This document shows positions 24,172 through 37,678 of a stretch of DNA of 64,000 nt, one piece after another (within the stretch, counting starts at the first letter, position 1; each line of letters opens with the position of its first letter). This DNA comes from Urechis unicinctus (taxonomy: Eukaryota; Annelida; Polychaeta; Xenopneusta; Urechidae). The stretch spans positions 21,793,189-21,857,188 of the forward strand of contig CM067344.1 in assembly GCA_034190875.2 (NCBI GenBank). Direction: 5' to 3'. A program made the position numbers and the translations under genes. The notes under the pieces were generated by a model that saw only the letters and a program-made list of their open reading frames with translations, had not been told where the DNA came from and made no database searches.

Positions 24172-24800
24172 CATACGTGATATTCCTTTGGGTCCTTTGG
24201 GGCTTATGCAAAATTATGATAGGCAGTCCTACTAGCAGGGTGTTACCATATTCTAGACGCTTTGTTACTATAGAGTGCACAAGAGACTTAGCCACCACTA
24301 GAGTTTAATAGCGTTTTATATTGCTCCGTTGAAAATGTGAAAAAAGTCAAAAGCACCCCAGGCCCCTTAGCACACCGACATAGACTGAATGTTAACCAAG
24401 CGCGCGTACTGAGACTTAGTTCTTTGTCCAAAATGTTTTTCCTCTTTAAGCTTCAAGCTTAATGTCTGACACCTATGCTTTCACAGTTTCCAAGCAGCAT
24501 CCGTCCACGTCAATCACAGCCGTGTTGTAGAGCTGCTAGTCGTCAGCCTTGAAGTGGTGCTCGATACTGGCTGCTATGTCGTCACCTGTTTGCTTAGCGG
24601 CTTGGTGTACATGACTAGCCCAAGTACCGATACCTGACGGGTGATGGACACTATAGGAGAGACACTGATTTTAGACGGCTCTTGTCCAGCCACCGCACTC
24701 TGTGACCTCTAGCGATACGAGCAGGGTTGAGTAGCCCAGTGATTCAAATGCAGCGGACTGGTCTAGGAGCACAAATGCACGCGAAGATTCGTTTAAAAGA
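24172..24800 (-). pseudogene. LINE reverse transcriptase relic, block A copy 2
   Basis: Reading the minus strand from 24,790 downward gives, in the correct order for a CR1/Jockey-type polymerase: AFVLLDQSAAFESLGYSTLL (motif A region, about 24,722-24,782); YTKPLS (about 24,600-24,620); ADD then QLY (motif C, about 24,530-24,550, with a stop between); CLETVKA and SDIKL (about 24,455-24,500); and LVHSIVTKRLEYGNTLLVGL (about 24,225-24,286), the conserved segment after the palm. Stops and frameshifts occur throughout. The element lies antisense to the duplication's reading here and is shared with copies 1 and 3, so it inserted before the duplication. Confidence 0.78.
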
Positions 24801-27699
24801 TTTTGAGATTGCTGTGTCTGTAACGTCTTGTAGACAGTCTGTCTCTCGCTGCAAAGATTGACACTACAAGGCTGGCAATCTATTCCAGTGGCTACGACTT
24901 TCCGAATATAGTTCCTTTGAATTTGAGATTTTCTATATCGAATTCGGTGTTACTGCGGCAGGTTTGTGCGTATGACGGCTTCGTGTACTGTGCAACTGGC
25001 GGGAGTTGGGTTATTCACCTACGTTAGCTCAAACGTGTTACCTGCTAGTTGTGCTGGCTTGAGGTTCTGTGTAGTGACCGATCAGGCGAAGCATGGCTTA
25101 TATGTTGAGTCACTTGTTTGTCCAATTTCAGAGCATGAATTCGTCGTCTTCAAAATGGTAGTGACACTTGGTTAACATATTGAAGCAGAAAGGGATTAGG
25201 TGAGTGGGTGTGAGCGTGAGTGTTTCATTGTGAATTGGCATTTCAGCAGTGAGTGAATGAGTGAGTTAGTTAGTATGTGTAGTATGTGTATGCGTGTGTG
25301 TAAGTGTGTGTGCGTGTGAGTACCTTAATAGCGTATATATCAGTAATTGTCGGTTTCCGCATTAATACCAGCGACTAACGCGAAGCGGTGTTCGTTGTGG
25401 AAGTATTCACCGGATCCCATCGCTACGATGCTTGACACAGACTCACCATCCGAGGCTTTCACATGAAATCGATGGTTTCATAAGCATCTCTCAGGAGTTA
25501 ATATGCTGTTGGAATTCTTACATGTATGGTATGTCTGGCAAAATATCATAAATATTCATTTCTCAGGCTTCTCTGACGAGCGACATAATAGGCGTGCAGC
25601 TACAGCAGCTGCTGTCCCTCTGGTGATGTGCAACCTGCGATGACGTACCTCTAGGCTTGCCATGTCTGACGACATCTACTGCTGTCATCTTAGCCGAAAT
25701 ATAGGGTAAATTACCGAGAGCGAGCTGTTAATGACGACCGTGAACCTAACACGTTAACTATCGACTACACCTCTTCATGATTCCATCGAGCAATAGCCAT
25801 GCTTTGTTCTTCATTGTGATTGTAGCTTAACATATGCAAACACAAGCACATCATGCCATTTGTATTCCTTGCGGTGAAACCTCACAACAACTCTATAAAT
25901 GTTTATCCTCTGGCTGCGAATTTGAATACACACATTTGTTAGTACAGCTACTTTAGCTGTGGACCCAGTCGTAATCATTAACACCAATAATTAATATGAG
26001 TTCGTGTGAATAGCTGTGTCGCAAAATACGCGGAATTATTGATTACCAAGGGCATGAACTATTTACCAAAAGCCTGGTGGGTAAATAGCCAGTGTTTTTG
26101 ATGATTAAAGCGTTCAATAATCTACGATCAACAGTTGATGAAATGTATCGGTTTGTATGTACTTTGTACAGTCTACAATGTCGAACCAATACTTTAACAC
26201 TTTATAAAGCACTTAACAAATTGACACCTACAGTTCTTCTACTGGAATCAAGGCTGGCATCTGTGATATATTGTGGTGAACCTACTTTTTAAATGTTATT
26301 GCAACAATCACTGCTCTAACACATTTATGATTATAATAGATAGACAATGGAATGAATGGCACTTTCATCTGGGTTCATTTCACATTTCGCGTTGTTTTAT
26401 ATCATCCCACGTGATGTAAATAGGGCGGCGCTGCTGAAAAATATGGTGCGGACAATGATTTCCCGAACCAAGCATTATAAGAAACCAAATAAGCACAGAC
26501 AAGAGGGTACTTAACCTTCAATTTTCTAGATGACCTGACCCAAAACGACACATTTCATGGTGGCATAAATAATGTATTGATCTTGAATAGGTTTCATATG
26601 TGTTGATCGGTGTTGAGCTTTATAAATTGCAATAAAGGGTATCATTCGACATGTTTCAAAAGGATATATTGATGAATCATGAACAAACAAAAAGTAAATA
26701 TAATCTGCCATGAATTTTAATCGTCACGAGTCAAAGAAATATATACCGAAATATTGCCGGTAGACCTAGCTAAGACGCGCACTCTCGGTGAATTAACGAT
26801 TTTTACTGTGACAGTTACAACAACGAAATATTGCCATTGGCATTAATGGGATTTCCTTATGGTGGTAACACATTAGAGCCACATCGCCTCCGAAGAGACA
26901 CGACGCCTGGCGTGATGCCCCAAAGCGTCAACGGATTACGGATGTGCCTTAGATATGAGATCGTGCGGTTTGTAATACAATGGTCAACATCAACCGCTGT
27001 GATTACACTATGTTGTTGAGTGAAGTTTCGGTGCATATGCGCTTGTATTTCTATGCAAACGAGTTTCAATTGGGCAAACATTAATTGGAAATGCTGTCGT
27101 GCTAGGAACCATCAATCGATAACTTGCCCAACTGTGTGGAACAAAATACTTTCTAGTACCGAATAACAAAGAAAATAGGGCTACATTGCAAATACTTCAA
27201 TAACAAAATTCATTATGGTGAAGTCGTTTTCAAATTTACCACGAAACTGATAAGGATTGATAATTCAATCATTGCAAAACTGACGCAAAGAGGAGCCCCA
27301 TTTAGGCTGCATTTTTACTTGACTTGAGTGATAAATGCTTAACTATTGTTAACCAATTGTCAAAATTTCAGCACGATATCTGTAAGAAACAACTCCTCGA
27401 GTTAAAATTGATGGTAATGTTACAAGTGATACACTTGTTGTCAATGCGTCAAATAGCCATTGTTACGCTGAAGTCGTAATGGAACACTACGCAAAATTGT
27501 TCACCTCTGGTTCATCAACGAGTTAACATCCCGCCCGCCCGCACCGCCCGACCCACCCCGCATATATATACACCCGATGGTTGCACTCTCTGAGGTATTG
27601 TCAAACTGCCATTTCAAAGATAGTGGCCCCAAACATGATATGAAATGACGGCTACTTGTGCTATTCTTTTCTGTGCATATTCTTCACTGTGCATTTATA

Positions 27700-27935
27700 T
27701 GAATATATCACAAACATGATACTGAGAATTTAAGGACACAACAACATCTCGAATATTTCTTTCCTAAATGTATAGTAATTTTCATTTACGGGCTGATCTT
27801 CATCATATAATTCATCGCACACGACGATGTTACGATTACCATTGAATCAACCATTAAAGATAACTATCTTAGTGTTATGTTCAAAGTTGGGTGAAACTGT
27901 GAGGACCATGTTATATTGATCAGCAATATGTTTCA
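27700..27935 (-). pseudogene. Galectin-like fragment, block A copy 2 (stop-containing)
   Basis: Same frame as 7,264-7,506 but with an in-frame stop replacing the Arg of the FNGRF motif (the minus-strand frame reads FNG, stop, FNGN). Otherwise close to copy 1, including NENYYTFRKEIFEM. Confidence 0.45.
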
Positions 27936-28225
27936 TCCGACATTAACTTATTGCTTATGTCCTATGAGTCACATTCGTGGGATTCCGCATCTACCAATTT
28001 GCATCTCAATCATTATAAATATGCAATAAGCACATAATACGATCAGCGTCATAGTTATATGTAACATTAACGTATCCCGATCAGCTGGAGATCCATTACC
28101 AAATGATGTTTTATTCCAGAGCAAGTCCATTACAACGGTCACAACAACGCTGCACTGGCTATTTCCATTTAATGATAAACATGGGTATAGTCGAAATATC
28201 CGAACTCAAATCGAGCAATGTTAGG

Positions 28226-28508
28226 AGGCGTTATGAGTCGTTTCTGTCAAAACGAATTATGCCTGGTAATAGCAGGGCACATGTTTGATTAAATAACTCC
28301 TGATTATTCCTTAATTTCTTTCCTTAAAACTGATGCTTCAGAATGAGGTCATAGCACGCTTTTACGTGATTATATGTCTCTTGGGTTCTATTGCAAAGAA
28401 TACCTTTGTTAAATCTTTTCAACCAGAGGCCTCAAGACGAATCAACTATTTGCGGAGACAAACGATGCAAAGATATCATATTTCAACAAGTACTGGTTTC
28501 TTTTATCA
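28226..28508. other. Copy-2-specific spacer between blocks A and B
   Basis: Unrelated to the 6.9 kb at the same position in copy 1. A 75-codon open frame from 28,333 runs into block B with no recognisable motif. Confidence 0.6.
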
Positions 28509-29480
28509 ATCTAAAGAAGCACTCCATGATTTCCCTTTTTATCATTTTTGTAAAATTTAACGACTAATTTTTATTTTTGATATACACCTGCCAGGCAAAA
28601 GAATGGAATATCGGATAACTGGCTAGCAACGCTCACTGACCTGATGTTTTGAGTAGGAGAATGTGGAATGAACATAATTAGAAAACTTACGTTAGCTATG
28701 ATTCAGCATATAAATAAACAGTAATAGCAATGCTTTTGTTAAAATCACACACCAAGAAAATAAAAAACATAGTATTGAGTGCAGCGCTCCACATTCAATG
28801 AAACTATTAGATTTACCCTTCACAACGACGTGATAACAGTAGACTGCGATCAACATCGACAACAGTCCAGATTCTTATGCATATTTAAATGATATCATAC
28901 CAATATTGTACACTTCGGAATTCGATTGCGAACTCACGCTGAGTATGGTGTAAAGCATCCACGTTTCACTCTATAATGCATTTGCTATAGCATAGAAGGT
29001 GTGCGACTCAGCATTGATCATCAATATTGGATGGGCGCTGCTGTCATGTTTATTATCCGGTTTTCTGAAGACATAAACATGCTGAGGCAAGTAACGGCTA
29101 GAAAGCCACAACTTCTTCCATTGAATCACCAATATAATCGGTGCATCACTACATGCGGGCGAGCGAGCTCACATCTAACTTCTTTGTCGATTTATAACAG
29201 GATTTGGAGAACTGGCCTTATCAGTGTGGTCACGGATACATGATACTTTGGCATGTGTGTATTTTTAATGTCCGCGAGAGAGCGCTGCCAAAGATCAATA
29301 ATGGAAAACAGCCCAATCTCCAAGCATCACTTCATCATATGCTTTATAGTTATGGTAATTTCTTGGTCTGATAGAGCGAACAAAATGCCAATAAATACAA
29401 ACGTCGCTGGATGTTAAACGTTAAAACACCTGAGTCTGTGCTAGTCGATTACTTGTACAGGGGGTAAGTATATATTTACT

Positions 29481-29642
<162 letters not shown>

Positions 29643-30239
29643 GAGTGTGTGTGCATATATGTATATGTATATATGTAAATATATGAATGTCACCTTAGGT
29701 AATGTCAGCTGAGCTTTGTGGTGGAATGTTTTTTGACCCTTATTGAAAGGTTGGTGTCATATCATTTATATTACCTTGGCAATCACCTTTCAGCAATGGA
29801 ACACAATAGGTTAAAGGATCGGAGAGAAGAAAGATAAATTGCAAATACAAGTCTCGTCACGACCACTCAGCTACACACTAACAAACAATTCTATCATAAA
29901 AGAAAATAATGATATCTGTAATTCGTTCCGGCTATTTCGCCTTTTTTAAGCAATAATTTAGTGTTACATGTTATAGATGTTAGATGAAAAGAGGCAAAGG
30001 CGTACGCATATATATAACAAATGATGACGCAGCCAATGCGACATTCTCGAACATCCACGACAGCATTCATGGAATTGGCAAATTAATAACACATGAACTA
30101 TGTCACTTTGTTTTTCATTAGGACTAGAAAAATGAACATATTTTGGTAAATAGAATCGAATCTGCGGAGAGGGTGTCATTGCTTGTTGGCATTGATAACG
30201 ATGGGTAAATATTGTAGGCATCGTTTTGTGAGACAAAGA

Positions 30240-30570
30240 TTTGACAGTGCCATTAATGCTCATTAAATGATACTCAGACAAATACACAGCTGGAGAGAAA
30301 ACCCTCCTGTTGCCCTCACCCAAAAAACCGTGGATCCATAGAGCATGTAATGGTTCTTTACCTCGGTGACCATTGGGTCAGGCACATCTCGTTCCATTTG
30401 AAGCAGTGTAGTTAAAAAGTCAGTTCTGTGGCTATGACCTTGCCGCTTTACAGGAGTAGACATCTCCTTACATTGGAGACAGATGCACCAGTCCGGTGAA
30501 GTGGCAGTTGGTAGAGGGTGGAATCCTTCTGTCGCTGTGGGCTGTTGTGACATAAACGGGGTGACTGTCT
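30240..30570 (-). pseudogene. P2X7 C-terminus-like zinc domain relic, B copy 2
   Basis: Duplicate of the relic at 16,380-16,690. The minus strand reads PDWCICLQCKEM (about 30,462-30,497) and NHYMLYGSTVFW, then in another frame GEGNRRVFSPAV, where one base is missing relative to copy 1, so the SSCV block is destroyed. Damage independent of copy 1 supports a non-functional state. Confidence 0.52.
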
Positions 30571-33500
30571 ACACAAACTCTTCACTGTCTGTCCATAATG
30601 TCACCCAACATCAGCCACACCCCATCCAGACTTCGCCCAAAATCCTGAAACATAATCAGATGTTTGCTTTTTTATGGATATAATATCTTCAATGTAAATT
30701 GCTCTCTGTGACCAAAATTTTAATAAGGTTTTTTCGAGCAACTGAGGAGACTGCTGAATGCACACGAAATCAGTAATTTAATCAAAAATGTTATGACTAT
30801 TATACTGTTTGAGCTATAATAGAAAAAAAAGCCGATTGGTAATTACACAGATTTAAGGTCTTTTGTCACTCAAAATTTCATCAAATTCATTCCAGAAATT
30901 CAGGGCTTCTAGAACATCAGCATGGTGTTGAAATAGCCATGGATCCGAATTACATGCCCAAATCAAAAGTTTCCTTAGTGTGCGTTGCAACAAAATTACC
31001 AACCCCAAAAATCATACCCCACGCCCCTAACCCCTCCCCCAAAATACCCCGTTGTTTTATAGATGAAATAATTCAATTTCGAACAAGTTACAGATGGCGT
31101 TATATTCCAAAATGTTTTAGGCAAGAGCATCTAGACATCGATTTTTGGCTTGTACATGGGCGGGGCTTTCCCGCAGGTATGAGGCTATTTATTATTAAAT
31201 TTAAGAATGAGAACTAGTCAGCATATGGTTTATATTTTACTTAGGCACGCATTCACAAATGTCTGCCTTGTCACCAACAACCATTGATATCCTTAACAAA
31301 AAATGAATCCTACTGGGCTCATGTTGCCTTATGGTTATGTGACACCTTAAAATTATTCCATTAAAAACATATAATCAGGTCATTGAGGTTTTGATAAATG
31401 TTTGCATCCTTGACTATTCACTGGTATTCGCTATAAAAGAATAGACCCATGGTTGATTCATACAAATAGTGCCTTGTCATCAACCATTGATATTCGTAAT
31501 ACAAAAAGATATCACAAGGCTGTGGCAAACTTAGTCACGAACAAATCTGGGAAGCATGTTTGAATCGGTCGGTGTTCGCTGTCAAAGATTAGAGAATGAA
31601 TAAAATATATAAAGATGCATTAATATAAATCGTACAAGGCACATATATCGGTTAATAGTATATCAATCCTCCTCTCAGTGAATTTCAGATGGTGGTGTGT
31701 GTTAGTCCTAGGTAAACCCCCGAGCCCCTCGTCTTCGCTTGATTACGTCATCTCCTCATTTCCTTCACCAATATAATCCCGCTGACGTTCTCATCAATTC
31801 GCTAGATACTGTTTCGGGCCAATATTTACCATCCCCATCTTGTCCACGGCTCCCTTGAGAGTGTTACTGATTAATAATGTAACCTTGGTTCAAATCTGTA
31901 AATCAGCGTTTTGGCGTTCGTAGTCTCACGTTGATCACAGCGGAAGCATCTTTGCTGCATACTGTATGAATCTAATTGTGAAGGCTATAATTCATTTAAT
32001 GATCGAATGACGGCATAGTTTTGCAGTTTCATAAGACCCAAGTGTTTAAAAGCAGGGAGCTAATGGCGCCGTTAGACACCGGCAGTATCTCAAATAGAAA
32101 CCAACAGGTGTGTCAACCCAAAATAGCTTTTACTCTGATATACAACATTTTCTCTCATCCCATACAAAGGATTTATCTGGACGCTAGTGATGATTGAATG
32201 TAGCTCCAATGTGCGCATGTGCGGGGAGGGAGTGGGGGTAGGCGGGATAAGATGGTATAACAAACGCCCCAAAGGAGAAGCGTTATCCATAATCATTCGT
32301 AAAACAATGAGTCCAATATGCACGATTTGTAGAATAAAATTGATTAAGAGACAACTGACCACAGACGATGGTCTTCTGTGAGATATCAGAGTGGATGCAT
32401 ATATATTGAAGGCTTTTGATCACATTGGTGAGGAGCAAGGCATCGTGTCGATGGTTCCCCTCAAATCATATACGTTCGGTGTACATGATAGTATCAAGCT
32501 CATTCAGCATGTTTTTGAGGCCTAGGTGCAAATATTCTTTAATTTACCGTCCTTGCGATGATTGTATACACTCCCATCAATACGTCCGTTACTGCCTCAT
32601 AATTGCATTTCAATTTCACTCATTGCCCTAACTACGTGTTTTAACATGTGCTACTAGTATAGTTAATAATAGTGGCTGCAGACATATGCTACGTAATACT
32701 AGAGCATCAAAAAGCCAAGGACGCCGCCATATGATATTGTCAAAAGGTTGTGTGAATGCGCAGAATGCAGGAAGACCTGGGCTCATTGAGTTTGGTTTCA
32801 AACAGCCGCTATATTGGATATAAGTCGTAGTTCACTCATTCATATTAACTTTTTCAAAGAGTAGCGTGCAAAGTTCAACAATAATGTGTTCGTCGTGGTG
32901 GGGCAAACCAAGATTAAACATCCAGGAAATTATGTCACATTTAGCTGTGATAATCCTGCAAATGGGTTCTGTATAAACGGAAGTAACCCGATACAAAAGC
33001 TGACCCGTATATGTACAGTGCTCCATGCGCGAATCGTAGCTATGGGTGCAAAAATATCGCTATCTAAGACAAAACTTCGCTTTATAATGAATACCATTGG
33101 GTGGGGAAGAATCTTTCCCAGGGTGGATCGATACGGCACTTTGAATACGAATAGGGTTTCACAGTTTGCTCCAAATAGCATATGTTTCACTACAATTACA
33201 GACCTGTGCATCAGAGCTAATAGTCAAAGCAGCCTTGAAGTGGTGCTCAATACTTGGTGCTATACGTGATACACAAATTTAGACGGTTTCTTGTTCAGCC
33301 ACCGCACTCTGTGACCTCTAGCATTTGAGCAGGGTTGAGTACTCCCATTAAAAATCAAATCCAGCGGATGGTCTAGGAGAAAATGCACGCGAAGATCCGT
33401 TTTTTATAAACATTGTAATGGTTATTCATGAACCGAGATACATCGCTATCGGCATGTGTATACTTTTGCTTCAAATGTTATGAGAGTATTTACACAGATA

Positions 33501-33840
33501 TGATCAATTCATATGTTTTTCATGTTGCTATTGTACCAGCATGCACGAATGATATCTCCCTATGTTTATGAGACCAATGAATGTCTAGATACATGAGTTT
33601 TCCGATCAGGCAAAGCATGTCCCAGTTTTATCGATTGGGCGGCTTGACAGGACCGTGGTCGTCCCACAAAACTAAAGAAAGCAACGTTTCATGAACCATA
33701 GTTGCGTCATTTTTAAATGCAATTCCACTTGGTTATTAGATTATCAAGCTGAACTCACATAAGACATGGTGGGTAAGTAGCATAAAGTGTTCGTTGCAGG
33801 TATTGTGGGGTCAATTGGCATTTAGAGCATAATAAATGTG

Positions 33841-33891
33841 GGTGAGTGAGTGAGTGAGTGAGTGAGTGTCAAGTGAGTGAGTGAGTGAGTG
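33841..33891. repeat. (GAGT)n microsatellite within the mosaic
   Basis: GTGAGTGA repeats interrupted once by TGTCAA. This is an A-type feature placed inside C-type sequence. Confidence 0.9.
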
Positions 33892-34634
33892 ATTGACAAA
33901 GATGACTAAGTGGAAAGGAGATACTATACCGAACGTTTATGCGCCTCTAGAACGCCTACATTCAAACCTCGACGTTCGACAGTAGGGTCGAGAGTGGCAT
34001 GTGTTATATATTGATTTATTGCTTTCATGCTGCTGTTATTTTAATAGTGTATACCGTAAAGCGAATGAAATCACCATAGAACTCGCTCTGTTCATATTGA
34101 TGCCTATCGCTGGATGCAGACGATGATTTGCCATCAGACGTTATTGCACATGAAATCGAAGTTTTCGTTACACATCAACAGGAGGCTGTTAACACAGTCA
34201 TCGGGAATTCTTATATGTGCAATATGTCTGGCTAACCTACCGACAAAGCAACATCCGCGGCAGAAGTGAAATGAATAATCAAACTCATACAAGACAGATA
34301 TGACCCACTAATGGTCGCTTACACATTTTCGAAGCTAAATACCACCATCTTGCAATGACGTACCTCTGGGCTTGCCATATCTGAGGACATCTAAACGCTG
34401 TCATCTTCGCCGAAATATTATTTTCATATTTTTTTAATGCCATCGTCCTTGTAATGACGAACGCCATGTTTTGTAACACGTTAATGCATTATGGCATTAT
34501 AAGAGTAACAATGATCATTCTCGAACGGATAAAAAATCGTTATTATTAATCATCATCAGTGCCTTTATAATTGAACAGAGGCAGACACAATGACCTATTA
34601 CGTATTGCTTTGTGTGAAATATCATCTGACCAGA

Positions 34635-34828
34635 TCGGACAGTCTATAACACTTCCACCACATAAGACAGGCTACAGCACTACAACATCAGACAGGCTAT
34701 AGCACTACCTCAACGGACAGGCTATAGTACTACCACATCGGACAGGCTATAGAACTACCACAACGGACAGACTACAGCACAACCACATCGGACAGGCTAT
34801 ACCACTACCACACCGGACAGGCTATAAC
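34635..34828. repeat. Degenerate 25-bp minisatellite, copy 2
   Basis: About eight variant units of the 22,112-22,540 repeat, with substitutions such as AACGGACAG and ACACCGGACAG. Confidence 0.9.
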
Positions 34829-36489
34829 ATTCATTTGAGAGTTCGTAGTCAAAACTATCACAATAACCTTGTGGGGTAAATAGCCAGTGTTTTGTGATGA
34901 TTAAAGCGTTCAATAATCTAAACAGATCAACAGTTGATGAAATTGTAGCGTATCGGTTTGTACCATTCGTACGGTGATTCCACACATTATACAGTCTTAT
35001 CGCTATGCTGATTGCACCGGACAGTGTTTGTCCCATGAGTAACGTAGTTTATTTTAATGGCACCGAGGAGCTGGGGCGTATCATTTATTGACGGTAAGTG
35101 CTTAACAAAGAGGTCGTTAATGGAATATTAACGATGTATTGATATTGAATAAGTTGAGCTGTGTAATTGATATTCTTAAATGCTTTGTCCAGCAAACTTA
35201 TGCTGCAATCAATAAAGTCATTTGCCACAGTGTTTAAAACAAGATATATTGATGAATCAAATAACACTTATCGCGTAAATATTATCTGCCAATCCATAGT
35301 GCTCTTCGTATTGTGGATCCAATTAAACAACAGAGGAAAGGAAATAGAACTAAGCATCATCTCTCTGTGCCAACCGTTTACAAATGTGTCAGTGTGGAAT
35401 AATCTTGCCATGCCACCGCAGTTTACGGGATTTCCTTCGACAGAAGCCGTAATGTAATACCACATCGACCTCCGAAGAGACACGCCTCCTGGTTTGATGC
35501 CCCAACGCATTTTAAATGATTGATATAGTCGCGCATATATTTGCTTTGTATGAAAATGTGACACACATTCTTAGCGTCAATAAATTCAGGCAAAATCCCA
35601 CGGTACACTCTCGCAGCTTACATCTTGCATGGGAGTGGGTAGCACGAAGGGCTGAGATTACAGCAGACATATCATAGCTCAGTATACGGCCACTTCAGGT
35701 TCTATTCAGCTTGACAGGATGATGCATTGAATTTGCTTGTCTGCCACCAGACTGGCTACCCTGTGTTTAAGCTTGGCGAAGGATTAACAACTATGAAATG
35801 AAGTAAATTATATACCGCTGTCACATTTATACTTCATCTTATCGTATGCGTCCCATTCAATAAGCGTCAGAGTTTCCGATGATACAAATATACTGACCTT
35901 AATGAGATCTATTGAATATTAGTACCTATGAACAGCCACCATGCTGCGAAGTGGTACCACAGCAAATAATGGTCATGATAGCACCTCTGGTAGTTCATGC
36001 GATGAATCATTGAAATAAAAAACGTACACTTTCAGTAGTAATTTCAAATCAGCAAAGTGTTCAGTCATAACGACCGCGCAACGCTTTTCCGTCTTACTTC
36101 GGCGTTTTCTATAAACTAGGCTTTTTCACTTTATTTACAACTACATCTACAGACCGTTCGATTCATGACACAGCATGCTCGAAGGCACTTCACAGCTGAA
36201 TCATAAGTTAATGAGAACTGAATACGGCAGTATCATACATGAGGGACGTTTGAAAGTGCCTGTAGAGGAAGCCTTACTCGGGTCATCTAGTTAACGGTGC
36301 ACTCTTGCTTTGTGAGGGTGGGGTTTGGGATGTGGGGTGGGATGGAAAGGGGTTGTGGCACTGCTGGTTGGAACTGATGGATCTTGTGATTTAGCAAGGG
36401 CGAGTACATGCAAACAGCGATGATCAATGCCAGAAAGCCTTGCGAACGCGCGTTATGTCATTCATTACAAACGTAATGTAGTCATACAA

Positions 36490-37115
36490 GATATTCCTTC
36501 GATTTTCCCGGTTTATGATTAAAAAAAAATTATGATAGGCAGTCCTGCAAGCAGGGTGTTACAATATTCTAGACGCTGTGTTACTACAGAGTGCACAAGA
36601 GACTTAGCCACCACTACAGTTTAACAGCGTTTTATATTGCTCGGTTGAAAATGTGAAAAAAGTCCACAAGGACCCCAAGGCCTTAACACACCGCATAGAC
36701 TGAATGTTAACCAAGCGCATAATGAGATTTAGTTCTTTGTCCAAAATGTTTTCCCTCTTTAAGCTTCAAGCTTAATGTCTGATACCTATGCTTTCACAGT
36801 TTTCAAGCAGCATCCTTCCACGTCAATCACAGCCGTGTTGTAGAGCTGCTAGTCGTCAGTCTTGAAGTGGTGCTTGATACTAGATGCTATGTCGTCACCT
36901 GTTTGCTTATTGGCTTGGTGTACATGGCTAGCCCAAGTACCGGTACCTGGCGGGTGGTGGACACTATACGTGAGACACTGATTTTGACGGCTCTTGTCCA
37001 GCCAACGCACTCTGTGACCTCTAGCGATACGAGCAGGGTTGATTAGCCCAGTGATTCAAATGCAGCGGACTGGTCTAGGAGCACAAATGCACGCGAAGAT
37101 TCGTTTAAAAGCTTT
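36490..37115 (-). pseudogene. LINE reverse transcriptase relic, block A copy 3
   Basis: Third copy of the minus-strand relic. It keeps the LLDQSAAFES-like block near 37,050-37,105 and the RLEYxNTLL-like block near 36,545-36,600, with its own additional substitutions and indels. Confidence 0.72.
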
Positions 37116-37625
37116 TGGGATTGCTGTGTCTGTAACTACTTGTAGCCAGGCTGTCTCTCGCTGCAAAGATTGACACTGCCAGGTTGGCAATCTATTCCAG
37201 CGGCTACGAACTTCCCACGAATCTTTCATTTGAATTTGAGATTTTCTATATCGAAATGGGCGTTATAGCGGCAGGTTTGTGCATATGCCGGCTTCGTGCG
37301 AGGCAATTGCTGTGCAACTGGCGGGAGACGGGTTATTCACCTACGTTAGCTCATGCAGCACGGTGTTCCCTGCTGACGTTGTGCAAGCTTGAGGTTCTGA
37401 GACATTGTGACCGATCACGCGAAGCATGGCTTATAAGGATGGACGTACTGATACTGCGTTTGTCCAATAAAACTAAAAGAAGGAAACGGTTCATACATTC
37501 GTCGTCTTCAAAATGGTAAGTGACACTTGGTTAATATATTCAAGCAGAAAGGGATTAGGTGTGGTGGGTATGTAGCGTAAAGTGTTTCATTGTGATATCA
37601 ATTGGCATTTCAGAGCGTAATAACT

Positions 37626-37678
37626 GTGAGTGAGTGAGTGAGAGAGTGAGTGAGTGAGTGAGTGAGTGAGTGAGTGTT
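37626..37678. repeat. (GAGT)n microsatellite, block A copy 3
   Basis: GTGAGTGA repeats followed by a TGTG-rich tail to about 37,730. Confidence 0.93.

Larger units (their letters stand above)
22865..28225 (+). repeat. Segmental duplication, block A copy 2
   Basis: Begins AAACTTATGCTGCAATCAAT and follows copy 1 through to about 7,805. It preserves the empty sites of both copy-1 transposons. It carries about 590 bp (25,774-26,364) that copy 1 lacks, bounded by the microhomology TTCAT, which indicates a deletion in copy 1. Relics inside are listed separately. Confidence 0.9.
33200..35520. other. Interleaved mosaic of block C/A-start and block A-middle
   Basis: Short tracts match alternately two distant parts of the duplication. 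A-middle-like tracts (compare 24,530-26,930) include about 33,203-33,400, 33,603-33,622, 33,660-33,692, 33,778-33,870, 34,203-34,235, 34,340-34,480, 34,858-34,965, 35,232-35,252 and 35,458-35,515. Tracts between them match block C and the start of block A (compare 21,100-23,215). Both sources progress collinearly, at an offset of about 8.5-8.8 kb for the A-middle tracts. From about 35,520 only block A sequence continues. Confidence 0.85.
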
